From Rouxiella silvae (GTDB taxonomy: Bacteria > Pseudomonadota > Gammaproteobacteria > Enterobacterales > Enterobacteriaceae), in assembly GCF_002093625.1 (NCBI RefSeq), contig NZ_MRWD01000021.1, forward strand, positions 16,328 to 80,327: DNA of 64,000 bases. The letters run 5' to 3'. The notes under the pieces were generated by a model. The model saw nothing but the letters and a program-made list of their open reading frames with translations, had not been told where the DNA came from and did not search any database. The position numbers and the translations under genes are program-made. Positions 1 through 10,027 of the stretch are shown here, in pieces (the stretch's first letter is position 1; every line of letters begins with the position of its first letter).

Positions 1-833
1 GCGTTATCCGCCTGATTGGCGATCCTGAGACACGTTATCGCGAAGACCCCGTTCGCATGCTGCGCGCCGTGCGTTTTGCCGCTAAGCTGGAGATGACCAT
101 CAGTCCAGAAACCGCCGAGCCTATTCCACGCCTGGCGGCTCTGCTGCATGAAATTCCCCCGGCGCGTCTGTTTGAAGAGTCGCTTAAACTGCTGCAGGCC
201 GGCTATGGTTTTAGAACCGCCCAGCTGTTGCGTGAATATCAGCTGTTCCAACCGCTGTTCCCACTGATCGCTCGTCAGTTTACCGAGCGTGGCGACAGTC
301 CGATGGAGCGCATACTGGATCAGGTGCTGAAAAACACCGACCATCGATTGCACAATGACATGCGGGTTAATCCGGCGTTTCTGTTCGCCGCTATGCTGTG
401 GTATCCGGTCATTGAGCATGCTCAGAAGCTGGCGCAAGAAGGCGGCTTGACCTATTACGACGCATTCTCGCTGGCGATGAACGACGTGCTGGACGAACAG
501 TGCCGTTCGCTGGCCATCCCGAAACGTATTACTACGCTGGTGCGTGATATCTGGGCGCTACAGTTGCGCCTCTCCCGTCGTCAGGGTAAACGTGCGCACA
601 AGCTGATGGAACATCCGAAATTCCGCGCCGCCTTTGACCTGCTGGCGCTGCGCGCCGAGGTTGAGCAACATCGTGAGCTGCAAAGCCTGACGCAGTGGTG
701 GAGCGAGTTCCAGGAAGCAACCCCCGCTTCGCAAAAAAACATGCTTGGCACGCTGGGGGATGATGCAGCCCCGCGTCGTAACCGCACGCGTCGTCCTCGC
801 AAGCGCGCTCCGCGTGCGGGCAATAGTCAATGA
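1..833 (+). CDS. pcnB: Poly(A) polymerase I, 3' part (5' end outside window)
   Basis: Adds poly(A) tails to RNA 3' ends, which promotes decay by the degradosome and helps control plasmid copy number. The reading frame is open from base 3. It begins inside the conserved neck of the tRNA nucleotidyltransferase/poly(A) polymerase family ([20 protein letters not shown]) and runs 276 residues to a TGA. The N-terminal nucleotidyltransferase head with its catalytic aspartates lies upstream of the window. The C-terminus is strongly basic ([13 protein letters not shown]), as in E. coli PcnB, where it helps RNA binding. The stop overlaps the folK start by 4 bp, so the two are probably translationally coupled, as in E. 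coli. The ATG at base 57 is internal and not a real start. Confidence 0.95.
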   Translation, partial: VIRLIGDPETRYREDPVRMLRAVRFAAKLEMTISPETAEPIPRLAALLHEIPPARLFEESLKLLQAGYGFRTAQLLREYQLFQPLFPLIARQFTERGDSPMERILDQVLKNTDHRLHNDMRVNPAFLFAAMLWYPVIEHAQKLAQEGGLTYYDAFSLAMNDVLDEQCRSLAIPKRITTLVRDIWALQLRLSRRQGKRAHKLMEHPKFRAAFDLLALRAEVEQHRELQSLTQWWSEFQEATPASQKNMLGTLGDDAAPRRNRTRRPRKRAPRAGNSQ

Positions 834-1309
834 TTCGGGTTTACATTGCGCTTGGCAGTAATCTTGCCAAGCCGGTGGACCAGGTAAACTGTGCGCTGGA
901 GGCTCTGGCGCATTTACCCCGTACCCGTTTGGTGCAAACCTCTTCGTTCTATCGCAGTAAACCCCTTGGTCCACAGAACCAGCCAGACTTCCTCAATGCC
1001 GTAGTCGCACTTGATACGCACCTGCCAGCACACGAGCTGCTCGACGGAACGCAGTCTATCGAACAGAATCAGGGTCGGGTGCGCAAAGCAGAACGTTGGG
1101 GACCACGCACGCTGGACCTCGACATGCTGCTTTATGGCGATGAAATTATTGCCAGCGAGCGCCTCACGGTGCCGCATTACGACATCAAGAACCGCGAGTT
1201 CATGCTTTATCCGCTGGCTGAAATCGCCCCTGATATCGTCTTCCCCGACGGCGAGACGCTGCTGGAGCTGCTAAAGCGCGTGCCGCTAAACGGGCTTACG
1301 CGCTGGTAA
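830..1309 (+). CDS. folK: 2-amino-4-hydroxy-6-hydroxymethyldihydropteridine pyrophosphokinase (HPPK)
   Basis: Transfers pyrophosphate from ATP to 6-hydroxymethyl-7,8-dihydropterin in cytoplasmic folate synthesis. The 159-residue product equals the E. coli length. It begins with the family N-terminus (YIALGSNL) and carries the signature [15 protein letters not shown], whose two Asp of the DLD motif bind the two Mg ions. The ATG overlaps the pcnB stop (ATGA). The stop lies 7 bp from the stop of the convergent glucan gene, and I see no hairpin terminator between them. In E. coli folK is followed by panBCD; here three minus-strand genes intervene. Confidence 0.97.
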   Translation: MIRVYIALGSNLAKPVDQVNCALEALAHLPRTRLVQTSSFYRSKPLGPQNQPDFLNAVVALDTHLPAHELLDGTQSIEQNQGRVRKAERWGPRTLDLDMLLYGDEIIASERLTVPHYDIKNREFMLYPLAEIAPDIVFPDGETLLELLKRVPLNGLTRW

Positions 1310-1316
1310 TCGAGTG

Positions 1317-2921
1317 CTAAATCCCCTGCAACGGCCTCGGTGAAGAACGGAAGGGCAGATATTGGTACATCCAAGTCTCTGACAGCGTTTTATCGCCCTC
1401 TTTAAGAAAGAGCCTAAGCTCTACCGGCTCTTTGCCCTCAACGTGTAGGTCAAATACGGCGCGCCAGTTGCCTTGACCACCCGGTGCCTTTTCGACCTTA
1501 ACACCTTCAATCGTGCCGCGTGATGCCCAGATAACGGCCTCGGGCTTAGCGTCGGCAGGCAGTACATCTAAAACCTCACCTCGGTATTCGACGATAAATT
1601 TACGCGCGTCGGGATCAGGATAAGCCCCAGGGTTACCGCCTCGACCCAGCCGCGTTGACCCACACCGGGCCAACGTTGACGGGTAAGGCTCATCGGCCAA
1701 CCAGTGCAGCCGATAGCTAAATTGATGTTCGCTTCCGGCTTTCGCCTCCTGCTTTGGTACCCACATCGCGACAATGTTGTCGTAAATTTCGTCATCGGTC
1801 GGGATTTCAACCAGCTGCACAGCGCCTTCGCCCCACTCACCTTTCGGTTCTATCCATAAGTCTGGACGTCGCTCATAGCCGACGGACCCTAGATAACTCT
1901 TGAAGTCGCGATCTTTTTGCAGCAGACCAAAACCGCGTGGGTTGTTGTCGTTAAAAGCCGAGACTCTCACCTGAAGCGGATTGTTCAGCGGCCGCCAAAT
2001 ATGCTCTCCCTTGCCGGTCCACATTGCCAAACCGTCGGAGTCATGCACTTCTGGCCGCCAGTCGGAAGCCGATCCTTTCGCCATTTTCGAAAACCAGAAC
2101 ATCGAAGTCTGCGGGGCAATACCCAACCGGCCAACGTCTTGGCGTAAAAACAGCGAACAATCAACGTCCATCACCACACCTTTGGTGCGTTGCAATACAA
2201 ATCGATAGGCGCCGCAAATACTTGGGCCGTCGAGTAGCGCGTAGACCACCAGTTGATTGCTATCCTCTTGCGGTGTCTCGAACCAGAAGTGCGTGAATTC
2301 GGGGAACTCTTCTTGGGTGTCGCCCAGCACGGTGTTAATCGCAATACCGCGCGCCGACAGTCCAAACTGTCCCTGCTCACCTACGGCACGAAAATAAGAG
2401 GCGCCGATGAATGATACCCAGTCTTTCTCAGAGTGTTTTTTGAGTAGCTGCTGATTTTCTAAAATACGAAAACCGCTAAAAACATTACCTTTCAAATCTG
2501 GGGAAACGCCGTGGGCATTATCGGGGAACGTAAAATAATCGATACTTTGAATAATCTCGCGGGTGTGATTATTTTCAACGACTGACATTTTCACCGGCGT
2601 ACGATGCAAGCTATTCACGCTAAAAAAGGTGACGGGGAAACGGCTCACTCCCGTATTAAAGAGTGCATAATCAGGGTTGTAGATGATTTTTCGGTATACG
2701 TCGTAATTTATATTGGCGAGTGCGCTTTCAGCAACCTGAGCGGGCGCGTGATAGGGTTTTGCGGCACTTTCTTTTGCCCGTTGCACCAACGCATCATAAG
2801 AAAAAGGGCTTTCAGACCCGAGTTTTAATCGCTGAGCGGCAAACACTTCTGGGGTAAAACCTAAGGCAGCCAGCGCCATTGAGAATGAGGTATAAGTAAG
2901 CAAGTCACGTCGTGTAACCAT
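1317..2921 (-). CDS. opgD: Periplasmic glucan biosynthesis protein, OpgD/MdoD-like (Tat-exported)
   Basis: Member of the MdoG/MdoD family, periplasmic proteins that act on the beta-glucan backbone of osmoregulated periplasmic glucans. The 534-residue product opens with a twin-arginine signal (VTRRDLLTYTSFSMALAALG, then an AxA-type site near FAAQ). Family blocks are visible: FIGASYFRAVGEQGQFGLSARG, the EEFPEFTHFWFE region, LGIAPQTSMFWF, and RPLNNP...NPRGFGLLQKDRDF. The Tat signal points to OpgD rather than Sec-exported OpgG. I chose the ATG at 2921, which puts the Arg pair at residues 4-5; a TTG 12 bases upstream is also open. No opgH or opgG lies nearby. The gene is in a minus-strand block with qseBC inserted between folK and panB. 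It could be a second paralogue rather than the true opgD. Confidence 0.8.
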   Translation of the reverse strand: MVTRRDLLTYTSFSMALAALGFTPEVFAAQRLKLGSESPFSYDALVQRAKESAAKPYHAPAQVAESALANINYDVYRKIIYNPDYALFNTGVSRFPVTFFSVNSLHRTPVKMSVVENNHTREIIQSIDYFTFPDNAHGVSPDLKGNVFSGFRILENQQLLKKHSEKDWVSFIGASYFRAVGEQGQFGLSARGIAINTVLGDTQEEFPEFTHFWFETPQEDSNQLVVYALLDGPSICGAYRFVLQRTKGVVMDVDCSLFLRQDVGRLGIAPQTSMFWFSKMAKGSASDWRPEVHDSDGLAMWTGKGEHIWRPLNNPLQVRVSAFNDNNPRGFGLLQKDRDFKSYLGSVGYERRPDLWIEPKGEWGEGAVQLVEIPTDDEIYDNIVAMWVPKQEAKAGSEHQFSYRLHWLADEPYPSTLARCGSTRLGRGGNPGAYPDPDARKFIVEYRGEVLDVLPADAKPEAVIWASRGTIEGVKVEKAPGGQGNWRAVFDLHVEGKEPVELRLFLKEGDKTLSETWMYQYLPFRSSPRPLQGI

Positions 2922-3006
2922 AAGCAGCACCAATCCATGATTGAAAATAAACTCTTTTAAACCAGTAGGTTAAATTAAATTTATTTGATAATACATGCTG
3001 TCTATC

Positions 3007-4410
3007 TTAGCAAACATTCAGGAAAACCCTTAACCCAGCATGCAGATTATTGGTGTAGCTTACGCTTATGCCGTGCAGTTGCGCGATGCGCAATATAATT
3101 GAAATACCCAATCCACTGCCACTCTGCTCCTGACCTGGCAAGCGGTAGAATCGCTCGCCAAGCCTCTCTAATTGTTCAGCATTCATGCCTGGCCCACTGT
3201 CTACGAACGTCAGCCCCGAGCGGCTTATCGTTACGCGAATTTCACTGTCGCTGGGCGAATAGCGAATGGCGTTATCAAGCAGATTGCGCAGCATGAGTGA
3301 CAACAACAGCGCCTGCCCCCGTATAGGCGGCGGCGTGCCGTTATTTTCCAATATCAACTCAATACGTTTACGATGAGCGGCGGTGTCAAGCTCTATGAGC
3401 GTTTGCGTAACCAGCGCGAGCCAGTCAACCGGCCCCGTCTCGTCGTGCGAGGCGTCAAGCGTAGTGAAGGACTCAAGGCGTGAAAGGGTAAGCAACTGAT
3501 CGACCAAGCGCGTTGCTCGGTCAATGCTGGTCGTCAGATTCTGCACGGCGTTGTCTCTTACCTGTGCGTCATCGCCGGCCAGCTGCACCACTTCCGTCTG
3601 CACCCGCAGGGCCGCCAAAGGGCTACGTAACTCATGTGCCGCATCAGAGGTAAAACGGCGCTCGCGCACCAGCATGTCCTGAGTACGGGCAAACAGTGCA
3701 TTAAGTGACTGCACAAGTGGCATGATTTCACCCGGCACTCGCTCGGTAGACAGGGGCTGTGCATCATCTGCCGCGCGGTTCTGCAGCTCTTTGGCCACGC
3801 GCCGCAGAGGACGCAGTTCCAGGCTAAGCATGACTATCATCGCCAGCATCAGCAGCGGCAGCGACGCCAGCCACGGAACCAGCTGACCGCTGACCATGTC
3901 CCACGCCATATCACTGCGGTAATCGTATTCCTGCCCAACAGCAATGCGGTAATGACCATCGGTCGAAGTCAGCCACAGCATGCGCCAACTGTTGTCATCA
4001 TCCTTAAGTTCAGTATCGATAAAACCGTGCGCATCCGGATTAAAACGAACGGCTTTACCGTGCTCGCCGTCGTTCAGCAGCATGTGCCCCTGACGGTCAA
4101 AAATGGCAAAAGTCAGCGCGTCATCGTCGGTATGACCGCGATGATGCTTATCGACCATGGCCTTGGTCTCGGGCATATTCTGCGTCTTCGTATCCAGCAG
4201 CATATCGCCAAGACCCGCCGTAGCGAGCCGTTTGGCAAACAGCATCTGCTGAGTATCAAAAACTTCATTAATCTTGTGGCGGGTCTGCTGCCAGGCAATG
4301 CTGCTGGCCACGGTCCAGGTGATAATCGCCAGCGCAGAAAAAAGTAAAATCAACCGCAAACGCAGGCTTTTGTTCTTAAAACGCTGGCGCAGCCTGCTTA
4401 AAAACATCAT
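3007..4410 (-). CDS. qseC: Sensor histidine kinase, QseC-like
   Basis: Inner-membrane sensor kinase partner of the upstream response regulator. The 467 residues show a first transmembrane helix near 18-38, a periplasmic domain with the QseC-type blocks MLFAKRLAT and DDALTFAIF, a second helix near 185-205, a HAMP linker, and the HisKA phosphoacceptor motif [18 protein letters not shown]. The ATP-binding domain has the N box ([13 protein letters not shown]), DSGPGM and a G box (GSGLGISI). Domain order and periplasmic sequence match QseC, the kinase proposed in E. coli to respond to AI-3 and catecholamines, better than PmrB. ATG overlaps the qseB stop (ATGA), so the two are co-translated. A second ATG follows directly and cannot be excluded as the start. 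Confidence 0.85.
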   Translation of the reverse strand: MMFLSRLRQRFKNKSLRLRLILLFSALAIITWTVASSIAWQQTRHKINEVFDTQQMLFAKRLATAGLGDMLLDTKTQNMPETKAMVDKHHRGHTDDDALTFAIFDRQGHMLLNDGEHGKAVRFNPDAHGFIDTELKDDDNSWRMLWLTSTDGHYRIAVGQEYDYRSDMAWDMVSGQLVPWLASLPLLMLAMIVMLSLELRPLRRVAKELQNRAADDAQPLSTERVPGEIMPLVQSLNALFARTQDMLVRERRFTSDAAHELRSPLAALRVQTEVVQLAGDDAQVRDNAVQNLTTSIDRATRLVDQLLTLSRLESFTTLDASHDETGPVDWLALVTQTLIELDTAAHRKRIELILENNGTPPPIRGQALLLSLMLRNLLDNAIRYSPSDSEIRVTISRSGLTFVDSGPGMNAEQLERLGERFYRLPGQEQSGSGLGISIILRIAQLHGISVSYTNNLHAGLRVFLNVC

Positions 4411-5069
4411 TTCTCATCACCAAGCACGTAGCCAACGCCGTGAACGGTGCGGATACATCCGTTGCCCAGCTTGCGGCGAAGATGGTGGATATGCACCTCT
4501 ACCGCATTGCTACTGACCTCCTCATCCCAACTGTAGAGCTTTTCCTGAATCAATTGACGCGGTAACACGCGGTTTTTATTGCGCAGAAACAACTCCATTA
4601 CCGCCACTTCACGCGGGGTCAGCACTATCGTTTCGCCATGAAGACTGACGCTGCGGCCTGCTGGGCAAAACTCAATGCCACCGTGCTGAATTTTAGGCGT
4701 GACCTGTCCGTGACGACGGCGAATCAGCGCCTCTAATCTGGCCGCAACCTCGGCCAGTGCGAAAGGTTTGCACAGATAATCATCGGCACCGGCCTGCAAT
4801 CCCCCCACTCTTTCTTCCAGCGCATCTCTGGCGGTTAGGATGAGCACCGGAGTATCACGCCCTTCCAGACGCCACTGGCGCAGCAGTAACATGCCGTCGA
4901 GGCCAGGCAGGCTGAGGTCTAGCACCACCGCATCGTAAGGCGCACTGTCGAGCGCATTCTTACCGATAACGCCGTCGGTAAACCAGTCTAGAGTGAATCC
5001 CAGTCGTGTAAGGCCGACTTTGATCCCGTCGCCAATCATTTTGTCGTCTTCGATCAATAGAATCCGCAT
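4407..5069 (-). CDS. qseB: Response regulator, OmpR/PhoB family, QseB-like
   Basis: DNA-binding response regulator. The 220 residues contain an N-terminal receiver domain with the acidic pair in IEDD, the phosphoacceptor Asp in [13 protein letters not shown], and the conserved Thr and Lys (LTARDA; LCKPFAL). A winged-helix output domain follows, with [15 protein letters not shown] and the end [28 protein letters not shown]. This matches QseB and PmrA, which are close relatives. It lies first in a two-gene operon with the kinase. A tandem CTTAAG repeat about 64-80 bp upstream suggests autoregulation. The assignment to QseB rather than PmrA rests on the partner kinase. Confidence 0.87.
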   Translation of the reverse strand: MRILLIEDDKMIGDGIKVGLTRLGFTLDWFTDGVIGKNALDSAPYDAVVLDLSLPGLDGMLLLRQWRLEGRDTPVLILTARDALEERVGGLQAGADDYLCKPFALAEVAARLEALIRRRHGQVTPKIQHGGIEFCPAGRSVSLHGETIVLTPREVAVMELFLRNKNRVLPRQLIQEKLYSWDEEVSSNAVEVHIHHLRRKLGNGCIRTVHGVGYVLGDEK

Positions 5070-5132
5070 CTTTCGCTCATTCTCCTTTTTAAGGCTTGCA
5101 GAGGCATCCTTTAATCAGTATACCCAAGCCTG

Positions 5133-5149
5133 CTTAAGCAGTTCTTAAG
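5133..5149 (-). promoter_or_regulatory. Tandem CTTAAG-N5-CTTAAG repeat, likely response-regulator box
   Basis: Two CTTAAG hexamers 11 bp apart (5133-5138 and 5144-5149) lie between qseB and panB. The PmrA consensus is a tandem YTTAAK half-site with a 5-bp spacer, and both hexamers fit it. PmrA/QseB family regulators bind such direct repeats. Position upstream of qseB fits autoregulation. CTTAAG is itself palindromic, so the element reads the same on both strands and could also face panB. Function is inferred. Confidence 0.5.
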
Positions 5150-5254
5150 ATGTGCGATAACTCGCATCTTCCTTAAACGGGCTATTTGATTGAGACTCCT
5201 TCCAGTAGAATAGCCGTCAGATTATTCGACAGTTTATAAGGCTGAGAAATTACG

Positions 5255-6049
5255 ATGAAAGCAACAACCATGAGCCAATTGCGCCAGTGGAAGCAGGAAA
5301 AGCATAAATTTGCGACCATAACTGCCTATGACGCCAGCTTTGCCCAACTCTTTGCGGAGCAGGGTATTCCCGTAATGCTTATCGGCGATTCGCTGGGCAT
5401 GGTCGTTCAAGGACAGGACTCGACGCTGCCGGTCACCCTTGAGGACATTGTTTACCACACTCGCTGCGTTCGCCGTGGTGCGCCTAAAGCCCTCCTGCTG
5501 TCTGATCTGCCGTTTATGAGCTACTCCACGCCAGAGCAAACTTTCGACAGCGCTGCCCAACTGATGCGCGCCGGGGCCAATATGGTCAAGCTCGAAGGCG
5601 GCAGTTGGCTGTGCGAAACGGTCGCCATGCTGACCGAGCGCGCCGTGCCGGTATGCGGTCATTTGGGCTTAACGCCTCAGTCGGTTAATATCTTCGGCGG
5701 CTATAAAGTTCAGGGTCGCGGTGAAGTCGCCGCAAATAAGCTACTGGAAGATGCACTGGCGCTGGAAAAAGCCGGCATGCAGCTTCTGGTGCTCGAGTGC
5801 GTGCCGGTTGCATTGGCGCGTCGCGTAACCGAAGCACTGACGATCCCGGTGATCGGCATTGGCGCCGGTAGCGCAACCGACGGCCAAATTCTGGTGATGC
5901 ATGATGCCTTCGGCATTACTGGTGGGCATATTCCCAAGTTTGCCAAAGACTTCCTGGCTGAAGCCGGGGATATTCGTGATGCTGTGCGCTTATACGTTGA
6001 AGAAGTGGCGCAGGGTATTTATCCCGGCATTGAACACAGCTTTCAGTAA
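5255..6049 (+). CDS. panB: 3-methyl-2-oxobutanoate hydroxymethyltransferase
   Basis: First committed step of pantothenate synthesis: transfers a hydroxymethyl group from 5,10-methylene-THF to alpha-ketoisovalerate to give ketopantoate. At 264 residues it has the E. coli length. It shows the TIM-barrel blocks [18 protein letters not shown] (Asp is a Mg ligand), GAx[17 protein letters not shown] and IGIGAG. First gene of panBCD: panC follows 30 bp downstream. Divergent from qseBC; the shared gap holds the tandem CTTAAG element. Confidence 0.97.
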   Translation: MKATTMSQLRQWKQEKHKFATITAYDASFAQLFAEQGIPVMLIGDSLGMVVQGQDSTLPVTLEDIVYHTRCVRRGAPKALLLSDLPFMSYSTPEQTFDSAAQLMRAGANMVKLEGGSWLCETVAMLTERAVPVCGHLGLTPQSVNIFGGYKVQGRGEVAANKLLEDALALEKAGMQLLVLECVPVALARRVTEALTIPVIGIGAGSATDGQILVMHDAFGITGGHIPKFAKDFLAEAGDIRDAVRLYVEEVAQGIYPGIEHSFQ

Positions 6050-6079
6050 ACACCTTGCAGTCTAGCGAGAGGCATAATT

Positions 6080-6934
6080 GTGTTAATCATTGAAACTATC
6101 CCCCTGCTGCGCCGGGAAATTCGTTTTTTTAAGCAGAATAACAAACGCATTGCGCTGGTGCCGACGATGGGAAATTTACATCAGGGACACATGACGCTGG
6201 TTGACGAAGCGAAAGCGCGAGCAGATATTGTGGTCGTCAGCATCTTCGTCAACCCAATGCAGTTTGAACGCGCGGACGATTTAGAACGATATCCCCGTAC
6301 GTTGCAGGAAGACTGTGAAAAGCTGAACAAGCGCGGCGTGGATCTGGTGTTTGCCCCCACTCCTGCCGAGATTTACCCTAAAGGGCTGGCGGCGCAGACG
6401 CAGGTCGACGTTCCTGATCTGTCGACTATCCTCGAAGGGGCGAGTCGTCCGGGGCATTTTCGCGGCGTATCCACGATTGTAAGTAAGCTGTTCAACCTAG
6501 TGCAGCCTGACGTCGCCTGTTTTGGTCAGAAAGACTATCAACAGTTGGCGCTAATTCGCGCAATGGTAGAAGATATGGGATACGACCTAGAAATAGTCGG
6601 CGTACCTACCGTGCGTGCAAAAGACGGTCTGGCTCTGAGCTCTCGCAACGGTTATTTAACTAACGACGAGCGAAAAATAGCGCCACAGCTGGCGAAAATT
6701 ATGAATCAGCTTGCCATCCGTCTGACGCAGGGTGAGCGGCACGTTGAAGAGCTGCTGGCCGGCTGTGCGCAGCAGTTGCACGAAGCCGGTTTCCAGCCTG
6801 ATGAGCTTTTCATCCGTGATGCGAAAAACCTGCATGATTTATCCGTCGACAGCACCTCGGCAGTGATTTTGATGGCTGCATGGTTAGGTAAAGCGCGGTT
6901 GATCGATAATCAGGAAGTGGATTTAACGGTTTAA
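6080..6934 (+). CDS. panC: Pantothenate synthetase (pantoate-beta-alanine ligase)
   Basis: Joins pantoate to beta-alanine through a pantoyl-adenylate intermediate, using ATP. The product is 284 residues with the HIGH-type motif [10 protein letters not shown], the FVNPMQF block, [20 protein letters not shown] and the KMSKS-like ALSSRNGYL loop. The start is a GTG (MLIIET by homology), preceded by GCGAGAGG about 8 bases upstream; no ATG exists at the homologous position. Middle gene of panBCD, with panD 35 bp further on. Confidence 0.96.
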   Translation: MLIIETIPLLRREIRFFKQNNKRIALVPTMGNLHQGHMTLVDEAKARADIVVVSIFVNPMQFERADDLERYPRTLQEDCEKLNKRGVDLVFAPTPAEIYPKGLAAQTQVDVPDLSTILEGASRPGHFRGVSTIVSKLFNLVQPDVACFGQKDYQQLALIRAMVEDMGYDLEIVGVPTVRAKDGLALSSRNGYLTNDERKIAPQLAKIMNQLAIRLTQGERHVEELLAGCAQQLHEAGFQPDELFIRDAKNLHDLSVDSTSAVILMAAWLGKARLIDNQEVDLTV

Positions 6935-6969
6935 TTTATTCAATATTTCCCTGAGGGGAGAGGTAAGTT

Positions 6970-7350
6970 ATGGTACGCACAATGCTGCAAGGTAAACTTC
7001 ATCGTGTCCATGTGACCCATGCTGATTTACATTACGAAGGTTCTTGCGCCATCGATCAGGATTTTCTTGATGCCTCCGGGATCCTGGAATATGAAGCTAT
7101 CGATATTTACAACGTGACCAACGGCAAGCGTTTTTCAACCTACGCGATTGCCGCAGAACGTGGCTCACGCATTATCTCGGTAAACGGTGCGGCGGCGCAC
7201 TGCGCCAGCGTCGACGATTTACTGATCATTTGCTCATACGTGCAAATGTCCGATGCACAAGCGCGTCAACACAAGCCTAACGTAGCCTATTTTGAAGGCA
7301 AAAATCAGTTGAAGCGCACGGCAAAAGCGGTGCCGGTTCAGGTCGCCTGA
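6970..7350 (+). CDS. panD: Aspartate 1-decarboxylase precursor
   Basis: Makes beta-alanine from L-aspartate for pantothenate synthesis. The 126-residue pro-enzyme contains the self-cleavage site Gly24-Ser25 within YEGSCAID; cleavage turns Ser25 into the pyruvoyl cofactor. Also present are [12 protein letters not shown] and NGAAAHC. The start is supported by GAGGGGAGAGG upstream. Cleavage in Enterobacteriaceae is helped by PanZ, not encoded here. In E. coli an unrelated ORF separates panC and panD; here the two are adjacent, so panBCD is compact. Followed by a bidirectional terminator. Confidence 0.97.
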   Translation: MVRTMLQGKLHRVHVTHADLHYEGSCAIDQDFLDASGILEYEAIDIYNVTNGKRFSTYAIAAERGSRIISVNGAAAHCASVDDLLIICSYVQMSDAQARQHKPNVAYFEGKNQLKRTAKAVPVQVA

Positions 7351-7380
7351 CCTGCACTGAAAAAGTGTCAAAGCGTCATA

Positions 7381-7410
7381 AAAAACGGGAGCCTGATGGC
7401 TCCCGTTTTT
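7381..7410. terminator. Bidirectional terminator between panD and yadH
   Basis: AAAAACGGGAGCC and GGCTCCCGTTTTT form a 13-bp perfect stem around a TGAT loop, giving A- and T-tracts on both sides. It can end both panBCD (plus) and yadGH (minus). Confidence 0.9.
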
Positions 7411-7427
7411 ATTGGCAATAATGATGC

Positions 7428-8198
7428 TTAGGTTCTCAGTCCGCGCCCGCGTTCGATGAGATACCACGCCAGCAGATAGAAGGCCACGATAAATGCGACC
7501 AGTACACCCAGGGTAAACACCAACGGTACGTCTGAAATACCCAGAAAACCGTAGCGGAAGCCGCTTATCATATAAACGATAGGATTCAGCTTCGACACCG
7601 CCTGCCAGAACGGCGGCAGCAAAGTCAGCGAGTAAAATACCCCGCCCAGATAAGTCAGCGGCGTGAGCACGAAGGTCGGGATCAGGCTGATATCATCAAA
7701 GGTGGTGGCAAATACAGCGTTAAGCAGTCCGCCCAGCGAGAATAGAATTGCCGTCAGCAACAGTGTCAGCGCAATGACCCACCACGAGTGAATGGTTAGG
7801 TGGACAAAAAACATCGAGATAACGGTCACCAAAATACCGACGCAAATACCGCGCGCCACGCCGCCGCCAACGTAACCGGCGATCACCACGTGGGTTGGAA
7901 CCGGCGCGACCAGCAGCTCTTCAATGTTACGCTGGAACTTGGCGCTGAAAAACGAAGAGGCAACGTTGGCGTATGAGTTAGTAATAACCGACATCATGAT
8001 AAGGCCCGGCACGATGAACTGCATATAGCTGAAGCCGTGCATGTCGCCGATGCGTGAACCAATCAAATTGCCGAAAATGACGAAATAAAGAGACATGGTG
8101 ATAACCGGTGGGACCAGGGTTTGCACCCAGATGCGTCCAAACCGGTTAATCTCTTTCATCCAAATACTTTTAAGTGCCACCCAATAGAGTTGCGACAT
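7428..8198 (-). CDS. yadH: ABC transporter permease YadH (ABC-2 type)
   Basis: Membrane subunit of an ABC-2 type exporter. The 256 residues contain six hydrophobic helices with the family blocks LVPPVITMSLYFVIFG, YMQFIVPGLIMMSVI and LTPLTYLGGVFYS. The C-terminus RGRGLRT matches YadH. Its ATG overlaps the last base of the yadG stop (TAATG), so the two are coupled. Substrate unknown. Confidence 0.93.
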   Translation of the reverse strand: MSQLYWVALKSIWMKEINRFGRIWVQTLVPPVITMSLYFVIFGNLIGSRIGDMHGFSYMQFIVPGLIMMSVITNSYANVASSFFSAKFQRNIEELLVAPVPTHVVIAGYVGGGVARGICVGILVTVISMFFVHLTIHSWWVIALTLLLTAILFSLGGLLNAVFATTFDDISLIPTFVLTPLTYLGGVFYSLTLLPPFWQAVSKLNPIVYMISGFRYGFLGISDVPLVFTLGVLVAFIVAFYLLAWYLIERGRGLRT

Positions 8199-9121
8199 TA
8201 TTTTTTACCCTCACTGCCATTTACCAGGGTGACAAACAGCTCTTCTAAACGGTTGGCTTTGTTACGCATACTCAGCACTTGTACGCCCTGCTTGCTCAAT
8301 TGGCTGAACAGAGAATTAAGACCCTGCTCGCGCATGACTTCCACTTCAAGGGTTGAGGTGTCGAGCAGGCTGCTATGGTAGCCTTCAAGCTGCGGAATAG
8401 CACTCTTTGGCGCCAAGTCCAGCACAAAGGTTTCTGATTTCAGCTTGGAGAGCAGCGACTTCATCGAGGTGTTTTCCACCAACTGACCGTCCTGAATAAT
8501 GCCGATATTGCGGCACAGCATTTCTGCTTCTTCCAGATAGTGAGTGGTCAAAATAATCGTGGTGCCCTGCACGTTGAGCTCTTTCAAAAAGCCCCACATC
8601 GAGCGACGCAGTTCGATGTCTACGCCCGCAGTTGGCTCATCTAGAATCAACAATTTTGGCTCATGCATCAATGCACGGGCAATCATCAAACGGCGCTTCA
8701 TGCCGCCCGAAAGCATACGGGAACGCTCGTTGCGCTTGCCCCACAGGTCAAGCTGTGTCAGATACTTTTCAGCGCGCGAGATGGCATCTGAACGCTTCAC
8801 GCCGTAGTAACCCGCCTGATTCACCACCACCTGCATTACGGTTTCAAACGGGTTAAAGTTGAATTCCTGAGGAACCAATCCTAACTGCCGCTTGGCGTTA
8901 ACAATATCCTTGTCAATGTCGTAACCAAATACCCGAACCTTACCGGCTGACTTGTTCACCAGCGAACTGATAATGCCTATCGTGGTGGATTTTCCGGCTC
9001 CGTTAGGACCCAGCAAGGCATAGAAATCGCCGGCTTCAACACGCAAATCAATTCCGCGTAAAGCCTGTACACCGCCTGCGTAGGTTTTGGTTAACTTCTC
9101 CAGTTCTAAAGCGTATGTCAT
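8198..9121 (-). CDS. yadG: ABC transporter ATP-binding protein YadG
   Basis: ATPase subunit of the YadGH exporter, 307 residues. Walker A is GPNGAGKST, the signature is LSGGMKRRL, Walker B is LLILDEPTAG, and the switch His lies in ILTTHYLEEAEM. I chose the ATG at 9121 (MTYALELEKL), which matches the E. coli start and has AAGG upstream, rather than the ATG 42 bases earlier. Divergent from can; the ~135-bp gap holds both promoters. Substrate unknown. Confidence 0.94.
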   Translation of the reverse strand: MTYALELEKLTKTYAGGVQALRGIDLRVEAGDFYALLGPNGAGKSTTIGIISSLVNKSAGKVRVFGYDIDKDIVNAKRQLGLVPQEFNFNPFETVMQVVVNQAGYYGVKRSDAISRAEKYLTQLDLWGKRNERSRMLSGGMKRRLMIARALMHEPKLLILDEPTAGVDIELRRSMWGFLKELNVQGTTIILTTHYLEEAEMLCRNIGIIQDGQLVENTSMKSLLSKLKSETFVLDLAPKSAIPQLEGYHSSLLDTSTLEVEVMREQGLNSLFSQLSKQGVQVLSMRNKANRLEELFVTLVNGSEGKK

Positions 9122-9257
9122 AAGTGAAGTCTTACCTTGTTTTTCAATGTATTGTTTTTTCAAGAATGGTATAGGCTGAGTAGAACTCTTGTGAAATTCA
9201 TTAGAGTTGACCTATATTACCCCAACGTAGACGCTTTCTTACAGGCTAATAACTTTC

Positions 9258-9911
9258 ATGAATGATATCGAAACACTGATCAGCAACAACGCCGCTTGGT
9301 CAAAAATTATGGAAGAGGAAGATCCTGGCTTCTTCGAACGCCTCTCTCTTGCTCAAAAACCACGCTTCCTTTGGATTGGCTGTTCCGACAGTCGCGTTCC
9401 CGCAGAACGTCTGACCGGATTAGAGCCTGGCGAACTGTTCGTTCACCGCAACGTGGCTAACCTGGTGATTCATACCGACCTCAACTGCCTGTCCGTCGTG
9501 CAATACGCTATTGACGTGCTTGAAGTCGAACACGTCATTATCTGTGGCCACCACGGCTGCGGCGGCGTGAAGGCGGCGATTGAAAACCCTGAATTGGGAT
9601 TAATCGACAACTGGCTGCTGCACATCCGTGATATCTATTTTAAACACGGCAACGCGCTAAGCGAACTTGAGCCAGACGACCGTTTGAATAAGCTTTGTGA
9701 ACTCAACGTGATGGAACAGGTGTACAACCTGGGTCACTCAACTGTGATGCGCAGCGCGTGGAAACGCGGGCAAAACATCACTCTGCACGGCTGGGTTTAC
9801 GGGCTTCAGGACGGACGTTTACGTGACCTCGACGTGACCTCGACCAGTCGTGAGGTGCTCGAGCAGCGCTATCACCGTGGCGTCGCTACGCTGATTGAAC
9901 AACCGAAATAA
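9258..9911 (+). CDS. can: Beta-class carbonic anhydrase
   Basis: Interconverts CO2 and bicarbonate in the cytoplasm, supplying bicarbonate to carboxylases. The 217 residues keep all four zinc/activator residues: Cys42 and Asp44 with Arg46 (GCSDSR), and His/Cys of CGHHGCGG. The motif [16 protein letters not shown] is typical of E. coli Can. The C-terminus is slightly shorter than E. coli Can (220). Single gene, convergent with hpt. Confidence 0.97.
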   Translation: MNDIETLISNNAAWSKIMEEEDPGFFERLSLAQKPRFLWIGCSDSRVPAERLTGLEPGELFVHRNVANLVIHTDLNCLSVVQYAIDVLEVEHVIICGHHGCGGVKAAIENPELGLIDNWLLHIRDIYFKHGNALSELEPDDRLNKLCELNVMEQVYNLGHSTVMRSAWKRGQNITLHGWVYGLQDGRLRDLDVTSTSREVLEQRYHRGVATLIEQPK

Positions 9912-9942
9912 GCAGCAACCCTCGGCTTTCACCGCATAACAA

Positions 9943-9976
9943 TAACGCCTCAGATTTTACAACGTCTAAGGCGTTA
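9943..9976. terminator. Possible terminator between can and hpt
   Basis: TAACGCCT (9943-9950) pairs with AGGCGTTA (9969-9976) across an 18-base loop. The position between convergent genes fits a terminator. The loop is long and the T-tracts are poor, so this is tentative. Confidence 0.35.
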
Positions 9977-10027
9977 AAACGTTCCACTATGTGCCTTGCC
10001 TAACTCAAAACACAGGCAGGCAGATTA

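Noticed and set aside
558..974. Antisense frame across the pcnB-folK boundary
   Set aside because: It lies opposite two well-supported genes and has no homology. Same reasoning applies to other long antisense frames, for example 15778-16368, 20881-21633, 42102-42662 and 46825-47445.
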